From the NCBI GenBank assembly GCA_016165875.1, contig JABBOT010000003.1, forward strand, positions 22,634,302 to 22,698,301: 64,000 bases of DNA, written 5' to 3'. Source of the DNA: Acanthopleura granulata. Lineage: Eukaryota; Mollusca; Polyplacophora; Chitonida; Chitonidae. Positions 19,901 through 30,770 of this stretch are shown here, piece after piece (within the stretch, counting starts at the first letter, position 1; each line of letters opens with the position of its first letter). The position numbers and the translations under genes are program-made. A model generated the notes under the pieces. It had not been told where the DNA came from. It ran no database searches and saw only the letters and a program-made list of their open reading frames with translations.

Positions 19901-22698
19901 AAACACATGGACACTCTTCAACCTCGCACGTCTGAGAGCCAGAACCAAAGTGCGCGAGGCCCTTATCAGAGACATGCTGCTTGCTGACGATGGTGCAGTC
20001 ACCACACATACTGAGCAACAACTTCAGCGCCTCATGGACCGCTTCTCCCACACCTGCAAATACTTTGGCTTGACCATCAGCCGGAAGAAAACAAACGTGC
20101 TGGGACAGGATGTAGACACCCTACCAAATCATCAACCGTCCATAACTACGGACTGGAAGTCGTACACCAGTTCACGTATCTGGGGTCCACCATCAACGAC
20201 AACCTCTCCCTAGATGCCGAGATCAACAAAAGCATCCGGAAGTAAGCTTCCACACTTGCACGGCTCTCAAAACCCATCAGGGAGAGCTCTCCATCAGACC
20301 CAAGGCAGCTGTGTCCAACGCATGCGTCGTCAGTCTCTGCTGTATGGCGTGAAACATGGACCTCATACAGCAAAAAAGAACAGAAATTGAACAGCTTTCA
20401 CCTGCGTTGCCTTCGCCGCATCCTTGGCTTCACTTGGAGGTACAGAGTGACGAACGCCGAGGTCCACTCCCACACCAGCCTCGTCTCCATGTACACACTG
20501 CTCAGACAGCGCAGACTGTGCTGGCTTGGCCACGTTCGCCGGATGGAGGATGGTCGAATCCCAAATGGTTCACATACCTCATACACTATATCCTCTACAA
20601 TACACAACCATGGACGGTTCACAGCCTGTGCACACTATATACTCTACAATACACACCCATGGATGGATCACAACCGGTGCACACTATATACTCTACAACA
20701 ACTCTCAGACAGCGACAGGCCTTACACAAGATCAAACAAAGAAACACGAAGACGCTAAATTAAGTTCTATACATACATTTGATTAAAATAGACATATAGT
20801 ACAATTGACAATAACGTATAAAACAATACAGATAATTACAAATTTATATAGTTCCTTACTGATGACAGTGAGCACGGTATGGCGACGATGATATATATCC
20901 AATTCCCCGGCAAGGTGCAACTTATCTGTGCAACCGGTTTGACAATAACGTCCGTAATGCCGAGCTGCCGATGTCTGATTCACTCCTCAGAAATATACAC
21001 AAAGTCGTTTTCAAGATAAACACGGACGAAATGTACGTAATCGCACAAAGAGACAGTGAGCGATATGAGTGATATGGAGTGAATGAGCTCCAAAAGAACA
21101 TCTCAAACCAAATAGCAAGTGGTGAAACACAAGCTCAAGGGTGCTACGTACAAAATAACGTATGTCGAATGACAATAAAGCCGATATCTCCAAATCCCAC
21201 AAAATGCTTGTAAGTGGACAAGAGTAAATATGACTTCTCTCACGTGAACTTGCGTAAAAGATTGCTCGTTTTACAACTTTGTCGCTCATATTTATAGACT
21301 GAAAATTCTGGATGGTTTGTTCGTAAACATGTTTACAACACAGATACATCTTTCCAGAATGTTCGCTCTATCTACAAGGACACGAAACTCATAAACACAG
21401 AAGCTCCGAGAACGCGCAGCTGAATTCCAGTGCAGGTCACAATGTACACAGAAGGAAAAATGTAGGTCAGACACACACCAAATTAGTGAAAAAGCAAATA
21501 AAAAAATATAACACAATTATTTAAGGACTGGGTCCGTAACAACGGCCATGGATGGTCCACAACCTGCAAACACTGTATACCCTCCAACACACAACTGACG
21601 AGGGATAATGATTGGTGCTGTGGAAATCCAACAGAATTACAGGGGAGAGAAGTTAATTTAAAATCAGCACTTTAGCATGTTAACCCTGGTACAGCTATAC
21701 TAAATGATAAAGATCCTTGATATTTCTACTCCGGAGTGTTTTTTGTTTTCATCTACAACACCATACAGGTTAAAGGAAGTAAACGGATGGAGATCGAAGC
21801 CAACCGTTACCAATTTAAATTAGCGCTGCAGTCTCTTTAGTTATGTAAAAAATAAGAATTTTTAAACTTGAAGCCTTGCTCGACAAGGCTGAATTTATTT
21901 AATCCCCTTGTGTAATATTTTACATGTATGTGTTAGACATAGTAGGATAACCCACGCATGTGTTAGACATAGTAGGATAGCCCACGTATGTGTTAGACGT
22001 AGTAGGGTAGTCCATGTATGTGTTTATTTATTTATTTCCTTGGTGTTTTAGGCCGTACTCATGAATATTTCACTTATATGACGGCGGCCAGCATTATGGT
22101 GGCAGGAAACCGGGCAGAGCCCAAAGGAAACCCACGACCATCCGCAGGTTTCTGGTAGATCTTCCCACGTACGACCGGAGAGGAAGCTGGTCTTGAACTC
22201 ACAGCGACCGCATTGGTGGGAGGCTTCGGGCCACTGTGCTGCGATAGCGCGCTAACCGACTGAGCCACGGGGGTCCCCATGTATGTGTTAGACATAGAAG
22301 GATAGTCCACGTATGTGTTAGACATAGTAGGATAACCCATGTATGTGTTAGACATAGTAAGATAGTCAAAAATTTTAATCAGAATGCACTAGGCAATACG
22401 TCACACTCGAAGCAAAGTGGAACAGTAAAATACGTCCTCGATAAACCAAATATGCAAAGTTCTTGAGTATCGTATAATATTAGCAGATGCACTCACCGGG
22501 CACAGACTGTCTTTGCGCAACATGTGTACCCCTGACGTCCTCGTACAGTGTTTTCGTGGAATAGTGGCGGTATGGGTCAGGGTTGGTGGTATAACACAGT
22601 CCAGTTGTGTTCGGACTGACCAGTGATCCACACAGGGCAGTCAGTGAAATGAAGGCTAGGTACATTAACCAGGCCTCGACAGAATGTACATCCGCCAT
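13922..22698 (-). CDS. MINPP1: Multiple inositol polyphosphate phosphatase 1-like (histidine acid phosphatase), about 477 aa, GPI-anchor type C-terminus
   Basis: MINPP1 removes phosphates from InsP5/InsP6 in the secretory pathway or outside the cell. Exons on minus, all with matching phases: 22698-22497, 19352-19224, 17766-17650, 16883-16746, 15565-15489, 15295-15178, 14890-14683, 14366-13922. Exon 1 has a signal peptide and the family segment YSTKTLYEDV. Exon 2 has the catalytic RHGSRYP. Exon 4 has TYKSRTQDSARGFLEGLYG, exon 7 APWCAAFSEADLRVIEYSED, and exon 8 FGHSQTFQPFLSALGLFKD followed by FAANIAFTVYRC. The direct join of exons 4 and 5 gives a length near the 487 aa of human MINPP1; a missed short exon there is possible. 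The C-terminus is hydrophobic (LCITVLSWMSVLLFG), as for GPI anchoring. Oddity: the usual HAE proton-donor motif reads HSQ. Exon 4 runs open into a minisatellite. Confidence 0.92.
16125..16775. repeat. 51-bp minisatellite derived from the 3' end of MINPP1 exon 4, about 6.5 clean copies plus degenerate ones
   Basis: Clean copies run from about 16385 to 16725, with caagccctggacgaagcca recurring every 51 bp (16432, 16483, 16534...). Degenerate copies extend left to about 16125. The unit resembles the exon end (gtacaagccctccaggaaa). The array is free of stops on both strands in at least one frame because 51 is a multiple of three; on minus it continues the exon 4 frame with a 17-residue unit containing GFVQGLYSKV. 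Confidence 0.85.
17958..18214 (-). mobile_element. tRNA-derived SINE (family 1), full-length, in MINPP1 intron 2
   Basis: Same layout as the copy at 10655: tail of T-rich tttatttatt on the left, core cagcattatggtgggagg, and tRNA-like head aaccaactgagccatagga at the right, so it reads on minus, the same direction as the host gene. Confidence 0.88.
19391..19675. repeat. 53-bp minisatellite, five to six copies, in MINPP1 intron 1
   Basis: The word ccatggacggctcaacctg recurs with changes at 19391, 19444, 19497, about 19550 and about 19602, with gtaagatacagtacagctac between. Related ~50-bp copies reappear on the far side of the LINE fragment. Confidence 0.75.
19860..20578 (+). pseudogene. Degraded non-LTR retrotransposon (LINE) reverse transcriptase fragment
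   Basis: Translation from about 19905 gives FNLARLRARTKVREALIRDM, then LLADDGAVTTHTEQQLQRLM (the F-A-D-D-like RT catalytic motif, here LADD) and CKYFGLTISRKKTNVLGQD. A second frame from about 20387 gives NSFHLRCLRRILGFTWRY and later LLRQRRLCWLGHVRRMEDGR, typical of the C-terminal part of a LINE ORF2. Frameshifts and stops separate the blocks, and the endonuclease part is missing, so it is dead. It lies antisense to the MINPP1-like gene in intron 1. Confidence 0.85.
20595..20705. repeat. 50-bp minisatellite, about 2 copies, abutting the LINE fragment
   Basis: tacacaaccatggacggttc at 20601 and tacacacccatggatggatc near 20650 head near-identical units that contain gcacactatatactctaca. A single similar word recurs near 21543 (ggccatggatggtccacaac). 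Confidence 0.65.
20760..21540. other. MINPP1 intron 1 segment; nothing recognised
   Basis: AT-rich sequence with only short frames lacking family signatures. It separates the minisatellite copies at 20.6 kb and 21.54 kb and may be an old insertion, but no terminal repeats were found. Confidence 0.35.
21925..22372. repeat. 30-bp minisatellite split by a SINE
   Basis: Units of the form atgtatgtgttagacatagtaggatagcc-like sequence repeat at 30-bp spacing from 21925 to 22020 and resume from about 22278 to 22370. The SINE at 22021-22277 sits between them, flanked on both sides by catgtatgtg, consistent with a target-site duplication or simply with the repeat unit. Confidence 0.8.
22021..22277 (-). 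mobile_element. tRNA-derived SINE (family 1) inserted into a minisatellite
   Basis: T-rich tail tttatttatttatttcc at left, core cagcattatggtggcagg, and tRNA-like head ctaaccgactgagccacgg at right. Full length and close to the family consensus seen in this window. Confidence 0.88.
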
Positions 22699-23924
22699 TG
22701 TGATGACAGGCGCTTTACAGGTCTACGAAGAAGAAAACACAATTAACTTAACCTGCAAATACAAGAAGAATATCCTGAATTGTATTCGGAGATCAGAGAA
22801 GCTAAATCCATACCAGTTTTTCAGACCGCTCGGTCGATTGTGCCTGGATGTTCAAACCATAATGTACGATCCTTAATTCACGACCCAGACATCAACGAAT
22901 TAAATTGTTACAAAAATAGACGCGACGGCATGATTTTAATGAGATGTATATATGTATACCACGGGCTCGATTTAACCTCATGCACATTTGCATTTAAAAA
23001 GTTAATTATTGCTCACTTAAGGCCTAAATTATTTGCATTCATCTATTTACATCTATATGTATGAGCCTAGGTAAAGGTGCACTATAGATTCGTACATGTC
23101 AGGCACTTACTGAACACGTGTATCCCAAATCGTGTATATTAGTTAGCTAAAGCGCTATGACTTGTTAGATCAATAGATTATTTCATTTCCCACAGCCACT
23201 CTGGTGTAAGACAAGATTTCTGTACACTTACTCTGGATATATTTACAAACCAGCAATTTTTGGATAAATTAGCTGGAGATATTTCACTTTCAAAGTTCTT
23301 ACCTGCGTGGGTGAGATTCGTACAGGTGAGCCTATGATGTTAACTTACCAGGTATGTACAGATGTTTGTCCGGATACACCGTCAGTCCTTGTCCTAGTGG
23401 CAGTGCTGCTCTAGATGCCTCTCGATGTCTCTAATCATATACTTGAGTCATGCTTGAGTGAATACATCACTGCCCCATTGAATCCATCCACGTACTACAT
23501 ACCGCCTCTACCCTGTTATCGCCTCCGTTATTTGATTAATTAATATGTCCGCATCGTTTTCACCTTAACACTAGGAGTGCTCCTTTTATGCATCAGAAGG
23601 ATTCAACCTTTATAACTTTATGGGTATGAAGGTTTCCAGCACCAAAACAGTGCGGAAAACCGGGTCAAGATGGACGCGAAAGCAGTACAAGGAGAACAGT
23701 GCCCGGATCTGACCTACATATAGAACCTTGTGGTTACTGTTGAATACCTTTTGTGAAATGTGAAGAACAACATGATGCAGAAGTGATTCACTTCTCGCTT
23801 TTCTTAGAAAACATCTGTTTGCTGATATTTTCACTGAGGCTGCTTATCTTGTCAATTAAATAAATTCAAAGGCTGTTGAAAATACACTTACGGGGTTACT
23901 AAACAGATAGCATAATCATTAAAT

Positions 23925-24088
23925 GAAATCCGTGCGTGGGAAGGTCTGCCAGCAACCTGCGGATAGTCGTGGGTTTACCTCGGGTTCTGCCCGGTTTCCG
24001 CCCACCATAATGCTGGCCGACATCGTATAAATGAAATATTTCTGAGTGCAGCATTACACACCAAATAAATAAATTAATTAATTAAATG
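23925..24088 (+). mobile_element. 5'-truncated SINE (family 1)
   Basis: Begins within the core (gtgcgtgggaaggtctgcc), continues ccaccataatgctggccgac and ends in caaataaataaattaattaat. The tRNA-like head is missing. Confidence 0.8.
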
Positions 24089-24794
24089 AAATCTAATTGA
24101 AAGGAGAATACTGGAAAACATAAAAATGATGCCAAAATCAGATGAAATAGTGTCCAATCTTATTTATAAATATGATCTTTAATATTTAAAAAAAAATTTT
24201 TTTCAGGAGAAAATGGTATCTGAAAATATTTTGGTATGGTGGGTATTTGGGACGAACTTTTGGTATTGATCGTCGTTGCATAATAATGTTCTAAATTAGA
24301 ATGGGATGCATATCTCATAAATTTATTTAAATGTAAATTTGTTGTTTATATCCAAACACATGAATTTAACCTGAATTATGATAATATTTCTCAGCGTATT
24401 CAAATATAAATATGATCCACATCCAGGTTGAACACATTTGTTAACTGAAAATGACAAATTCTAGTGCAAAAATATTTATTAAACAAGTGTTACAAACTAA
24501 TTTCTAACACTTTTGCACAAAGACTATATATACCAAAAGGTGGTCACAAATATACCCATCGTAGAAAAATTATTTTGTGTCTTTTTCTCCTTGAAGAAAA
24601 ATGGAAAAAAATATCGAAAACGAGATTTGCAACTAACTTCTCTCACTCTTTCATCTGAACTTTGGATCAGTTTTATGACTTCTGCACCTTTAATATTTTC
24701 ATCTTATGCAACGGTTACAAACATGTTCGTGTCCCTGTTAAGGCTCTTTAGATACAGATAATGTTGCCGGCGAGTCTGAGCCAATCACAGTCAT

Positions 24795-25043
24795 TACTAA
24801 AAAGGCCGAGGGAGTTAGCTCGCCAGCGTGATATAATGATCCAGGAGACTGTGAGTTCAAATCCAGCTCCACTTCATACTGTCTTCCTCTCCGGCCGTGC
24901 GTGGGAAGATCCCCCAGCAACCTGCGGATGGTCATGAGTTTCCCCCAGGCTGCTCGGTTTCCTCCCACCATAATGCTGACCGCCGTTGTATGAGAAAACT
25001 GTTGTTGAGAACGACGTAAAACACCAATCAAATAAATAAATCG
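24795..25043 (+). mobile_element. SINE (family 1), near full-length, diverged
   Basis: Head gagggagttagctcgccagc with a B-box-like gagttcaaatccagctcc, core ccaccataatgctgaccgcc, tail caatcaaataaataaat. Confidence 0.82.
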
Positions 25044-25974
25044 TTGTTGAAAAGATCAATACTGCCACCCACAAATAACATAACAACACGGTACTCTAAT
25101 ATTCATGAGTTTAAAGAGTTGTTACCTGTGAAAGCGCATTTGGTTGGAATGTGTGCATAAAATTAACTAGGTGGTTTCCCTCCTATCTCTTCTTCACGAT
25201 GTTTTTGTTGCTATAATCATACTATGTACTTTTCCACGCTTCTGAAGAAGAACAATTGATAAGACACGGGCTAAACGTCCAAGGAACTGACCTTCGGCAT
25301 TAATCGTGTTACAGGTTTCCCAGCGGCAACGTTTAACCGTCATTAAATCAATCATACTTTAGACAAGATCTAGGATGTCTGCCGATTAACATCAGGTCAG
25401 TCGGGATACGTTTCCTCAGAGACTAACAAGAATTTGGAGGCGAAATACAGTACCTGCCCTCTTTATATACTGGTGTACGGAAAGCTACAATGCGAAAGCG
25501 ACCGATATTTGCTGGGTAACTGAGCTGTGCAAACATGGATCTATCTATCACACACAGACATCTGTCTACAATGTATAGGCCTACATCTATGTAGAACACA
25601 AACATACATTTACTGAATATGCGACATGAGCTCCAAAATTTGGCCGTCTTCATCTTTGTAATAGAAATATTTGTACTACGTAGCCTTTTCATTATTACTG
25701 TTTGAAGAAAAAAAAGAAACATTTTAGAGAACGCCAGACTTTATCACGATGTTCAAATAAGCATGCTAACACTTACATGATTTGTATTGGATGGCAGAAA
25801 AACATTCAACTGAGAATTACCTTATATAGATTTATATAGATTGATTTATTGATTAAATATTAATGTGGTTCATCCTAGATATAATTTGATTGGAAGGCCG
25901 TGGGAAATTTTGTGTTTGCAGCAAAATATCAATTATTGCAGCCACTGGCCTTTTCGCAGTTTCCACCATTTAAA

Positions 25975-26275
25975 TAAAAGGGCGAAAACGAGAAAACACG
26001 AAAGGGCAAAGGAGCGAAAAGCCGAAATTGGGAGGCGAAAACTCGAAAGCGCCAGACGAAAACATGAAAGTACGAAGTTGGTACAGCCACGCACAATCGG
26101 GTTTTCGCCTGGCGTTTTTGCGATTTCGCCACGCGTTTTCTGGTTTTTGCCCTATTCCCAGGTCGATAATGCGAAATTAACTTCGCTCATTCGCCCTTTT
26201 CGAAAGGTCGAAAACGCAAAAGCGCGAAGTTAACTTCGCGTTTCCGCATTTCGGTTTTTGCTGTTCAAAACTTCC
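25975..26275. repeat. CGAAA-rich foldback block with an 18-bp perfect palindrome
   Basis: The left part is purine-rich on plus with many cgaaaa/cgaaag words; the right part is their complement (gttttcgcctggcgttttt...). Bases 26223-26240 (cgcgaagttaacttcgcg) are a perfect palindrome, and 26171-26186 (gcgaaattaacttcgc) is nearly so. CpG density is far above the AT-rich surroundings. I do not know the family. Confidence 0.6.
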
Positions 26276-28300
26276 GAAAAAATGGAAAAAATATAAATCT
26301 GAGCGTATTGTCTGGATGCTGTCGGCTGCACGGGTACTTTCATTTTGGCGACGTAAACATTGCTGCACGCAAGACAGTACATTCATATTCAGCCGTTGCC
26401 AAGGACAGAGAACAGCTCATGAATTTAACAGCACAAATTATCTGCGTGTTACATGCTAAATATTTTATCTATCATAGTAAAGTTGTGAATACATCACCCA
26501 AATTTATTTATTTATTTTTTATTTAAATAATTTAATGGAATTGTTAAAATATTACTGAAATGTGCAAAACTAAACACCAGGTGCTTTGTTAACTCCATTA
26601 CCCCGCCCACTTGTTCCATTTTTCGGCTGATCACACTGGGAGGAATTTCAGTACGGGTAGTTGAAATATGTTGTAAAAGATTTGACAAAATCGTGTGAGA
26701 GGTACCCTGGAAACTTTGGTATTTCAGAAGGCCGGAGGCGCCTTTTTAGGTGACTCAATAGGAAGCTGAGATCAATTGCATATTAGTCTTTTTTTGTTTC
26801 TGTTATTGTTTTTTTTTTTTTGTTTATAACGTTTGCTGGTTGCGGCAGCTAAATTCCACCCCAGCTCAGGCTAGGGTTCAAGGGCTACCAAGGCCCTGGA
26901 GGCTCTGCTATTTCAGATGTTCCCGGTGATTTCTGGTGACTAAAGCTACGAGGTAGCCGGAAAAAACTGCCTATTTGTTCTTTCTTCTTCTTGTATCCTT
27001 GTGTTGATAGCTTTTGCTTGGCATGTTTTTCTTAGCGCACTATATATCCACGGTCCTCGCGTTGTCCACTGGATCACCATATATTCTGGACGTTCATCAA
27101 GGTCAGTGCCTGTTTCCGTCAATTAAGATGTATCTCCTGAGGCGATCTTGGAGAGGGATCATTCACACTGTGAAGACTTATCTATTTATGTGACAGACCG
27201 GGATCAGGAGTGGAACCCAAATCTGGTGACGCCCTTGAAGGTCACCATGGTGGCAAAATGGCATAAACTCACTTCCAGGAGGAACTGCTCAAAAAGTGTG
27301 GTTGATTTTGTGAGGTCTTGTAGAGAAAAGTCCAAGCAACTTGCCGTGGTATGGCATGGTCCTGCGGGTATGTTTGGGAACATATACTTTGGGGATTAAA
27401 ATTGACAAATTTACTACATAAATAGTAGAAAAAATCAACGCGCTCATGTAATCTATAAATGCAACGGATGGATCTAGCCTTCAAGGGGATTTACTCTATA
27501 TAGTGTCATCTTGGTAAAGTGTGGCATGGATTACTCCCCTTTAGCTACGTTGATTTTCTTCCTACTCTTCCAGACCAGTCAGAATGGTGTGTTCCCAGAA
27601 ACACAACGAAATGTTACCAGCAGTAATATTAGAAAACTAAACCATTTGTCGAAAAAAATAAAAGGTGCTGTTTTTGGATGGCTTTTACCAAATAGTTTGT
27701 ATCGATTACTTTTTCCCTTTCCCCTTTTGAACTTTTGTATGCCCAACTCCCTGTTCAAATTTCATTCACAATCTCATACTGGTCGCATGCAGTGTGTGTT
27801 TCAATTGCAATTTTCAGCCACACTTCCTGTCTGCCCACAGAAGACGTTTCAACAGCTTAATTCACTCATTCATTCACAAACTAGCGGATGCCTTTAATAT
27901 GGCTAAACGGTTGAAAGATATGTAGTGCTCACATGAAAATATGACTCTATATATACATTGCATACAGGCCATTGCTAGTGTTATGTTATCTACCCATTGT
28001 ACATGCATTGGCGTTTAACATTCTAGTGTGTTTAACATATTCCACTACGATCAGATTTATTCTCGAGAAAAGCGGGTCTGATGTCAATCCGCCCCCAAAC
28101 CTGCCTCAACTAGATTCGAACAAGTGACCGGAGAATGGATTGAAGGTTTCTACTCTATTCATCGTTCAGCCAGCGAACACATGCAATTGTACTATATTTT
28201 TTATGGTCACGACTTGCCATTTTTACTTACCACTTGCAAATTATCAGCATTACGGTCTTCGTTGTTTTGGTGTGTTCTGAATATTCAAGAAACTGAATTT

Positions 28301-28946
28301 AGGAGTGCAGCTGTCTAGTCCTGCTGGATATATTTATTAGGAGTGCAGCTGTCTAGTCCTGCTGGATATATTTATTAGGAGTGCAGCTGTCTAGTCCTGC
28401 TGGATATATTTATTAGGAGTGCAGCTGTCTAGTCCTGCTGGATATATTTATTAGGAGTGCAGCTGTCTAGTCCTGCTGGATATATTTATTAGGAGTGCAG
28501 CTGTCTAGTCCTGCTGGATATATTTATTAGGAGTGCAGCTGTCTAGTCCTGCTGGATATATTTATTAGGAGTGCAGCTGTCTAGTCCTGCTGGATATATT
28601 TATTAGGAGTGCAGCTGTCTAGTCCTGCTGGATATATTTATTAGGAGTGCAGCTGTCTAGTCCTGCTGGATATATTTATTAGGAGTGCAGCTGTCTAGTC
28701 CTGCTGGATATATTTATTAGGAGTGCAGCTGTCTAGTCCTGCTGGATATATTTATTAGGAGTACAGCTGTCTAGTCCTGCTGGATATATTTATTAGGAGT
28801 ACAGCTGTCTAGTCCTGCTGGATATATTTATTAGGAGTGCAGCTGTCTAGTCCTGCTGGATATATTTATTAGGAGTACAGCTGTCTAGTCCTGCTGGATA
28901 TATTTATTAGGAGTACAGCTGTCTAGTCCTGCTGGATATATTTATT
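28301..28946. repeat. 38-bp tandem array, 17 copies, almost identical
   Basis: The unit starting aggagtgcagctgtctagtc and ending ggatatatttatt repeats exactly every 38 bp, 17 times. The only variation seen is G or A in gag-tGc/tAc: copies 13, 14, 16 and 17 have A, all others G. Such homogeneity means recent expansion. The array abuts the T-rich tail of a SINE fragment. Confidence 0.95.
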
Positions 28947-29087
28947 TATTCATTTATTTATTTGATTGGTCTTTGACGCCGTATTCAAGAATGTTTCACT
29001 TATACAATCGCGTGGACAGTATTATGGTGGGAGGAAACCAGATAACTGCAAGTTGTTGGCGGACCTTCTCACGTACGTCCTGTTAGA
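28947..29087 (-). mobile_element. Truncated SINE (family 1)
   Basis: Tail tttatttatttgattggtc, core cagtattatggtgggagg, then lost after ctcacgtacgtcctgtt; the tRNA-like head is missing. Confidence 0.75.
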
Positions 29088-30477
29088 TATAATGTCACGA
29101 GCTAAATATAATTCATGCGATGAAATAAATTACCACCAATCAAAAACTGGTCAGAGACGACCTATGTTTACTAAGAAAAAAGAGGTCAGTTCTGAGATTA
29201 AGATCATTTTATTTTAAAAATGACAAATGTTCTTTATGACAAAGAAGAAGTAAAAATTGGAGACATGGGATATCTTTCAAAAGAACAGATTGAGGGTAAA
29301 CACCACACTGTCAGCACTTCAGCCCTGAAAGCGACATTACAAAAAGAATGAATAACCCATGTCCTCGAATATATATAGAAAAAAAAATCTTAATTGTGCA
29401 AAGATGAGAGTAAAAAAGGGGTGTAAGGATAACAAACCAATTTAACCAAGGGAGACGTTGGGGGGATTGAAAATTATAAGTAATCTTGATCTTGCAGGTT
29501 GTGTTCTGGCGCAGTGAAGAGCAATGGAAAAACAACCCGACTCATGCATTGTACCGCACGAGAAGACGCTGAAACGTCACCAGTTTGTCGTCTTTCGGAC
29601 GTCACTAGACCGCGTCAAATGAGGGAATTACAAATATGTAAATAAATATAAGGTCCTGACTTCATTTACCCTGTTCAATACCATAAATTCCAAAAAAAAA
29701 GGACACAAAATTATGTGTGCGTAAAATGATAAAAGAACATGGTTTGTTTTCAGCCCCATAAACCTCATTATAATATATGCATATTATAATCTTGTTTATA
29801 TGCGATCATATAAAGATATTCGATGCAGCGATTTAAATAATTTCATTGTTCCAAATTATGTCATCATTTTTTAGCAAAGGTATTACTCGGATGAAATTTT
29901 TCAAGATGAGTCAAATACGTTGTGCTGACCATAAATTTACTTGCCCGTAAAAACAGTGCAATGTAGAATAATGTTCCAGTTCGCATGGATAACGCTAACA
30001 CGGACAGTGGGGCCATGACACGTACCTGCCTAATACCAGTGTGGGGAACCCTAGTATATTTGTAATGACCACTTCCAGAATACGTTTCTGTTTCTTGTCA
30101 AGCCCTTTGTTTGGCTGTCTGATTTTCTGATGGGACAAAGAAATCACAGTTACATGTATATAAATGTCAAGCAGTAGCTCATGAAGGCTATCTTCACAGA
30201 GTGCAAGTAGGTAGATGTCTAGGATGTGAATCTGTAGTTATACTCACGATAGTATTGACAAATCTTATTCTTTTAGCTTGGTTTTGTTGAATAGACACAA
30301 AGGAAAGCTTGAGTGGTGACAAGTGGTGGGCGACAAGTTGCCGGTGTTAAATCATTGTCTTCATGGGTGGCCTTATAACTTAACGCTGAAATACAGACGC
30401 TAACAAGTAGCGGATTTGAGGTTTTTATTTGCAGGCAAGGCATCAATGAACCAAAAGCAGACAAATATAAAAAGGAG
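29088..30477. other. Gene-free stretch; nothing recognised
   Basis: AT-rich sequence without recognisable exons, RNA genes or repeats. The minus-strand TTTATT-complement AATAAA at 30429-30424 could serve as the poly(A) signal of the small gene to its right. Confidence 0.35.
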
Positions 30478-30712
30478 CCATTGTAACGCAATGACACTTG
30501 AGCCTCTCACGCGGTCGCCGAGTTCAAGTTCAGCTCATGCTGGCTTCCTTTTAGGCGGTAGGGCCTCCGTGAGAATGTCTGCCCACGGATGGTAGTGGGT
30601 TTCCATCGTGCTCTCCAGGCTTTTCTTTCAACATAATGATGGCCGCCTTGGTATAGGTTAAATATTCTTAAGTACGGCATAAATTACCATTAAAATAAAT
30701 AAATAAATAAAC
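30478..30712 (+). mobile_element. SINE (family 1), diverged copy
   Basis: Head cacttgagcctctcacgcgg with gagttcaagttcagctc, core cataatgatggccgccttgg, tail aataaataaataaataaac. It lies just beyond the stop of the small minus-strand gene and may be in its 3' UTR. Confidence 0.8.
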
Positions 30713-30770
30713 AAACAGGCAAGTAAAATGTAGATGATAGAACCTACACTGAGGATGTCTTTTCGAAGGA

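Larger units (their letters stand above)
22699..28300. other. Gene-free interval apart from SINEs and the CGAAA block
   Basis: No coding exon was recognised on either strand. Longer open frames (for example around 25423-25722 and 27511-27897) have no domain signature, no consistent splice partners and AT-rich non-coding composition. A run of T and a GC-richer patch with aggctagggttcaagggct near 26865 may be part of a repeat that I cannot name. Confidence 0.35.

Noticed and set aside
28301..28946. Regular 38-bp array as a CRISPR
   Set aside because: There are no variable spacers; the whole 38-bp unit repeats head to tail, and the host is an animal.
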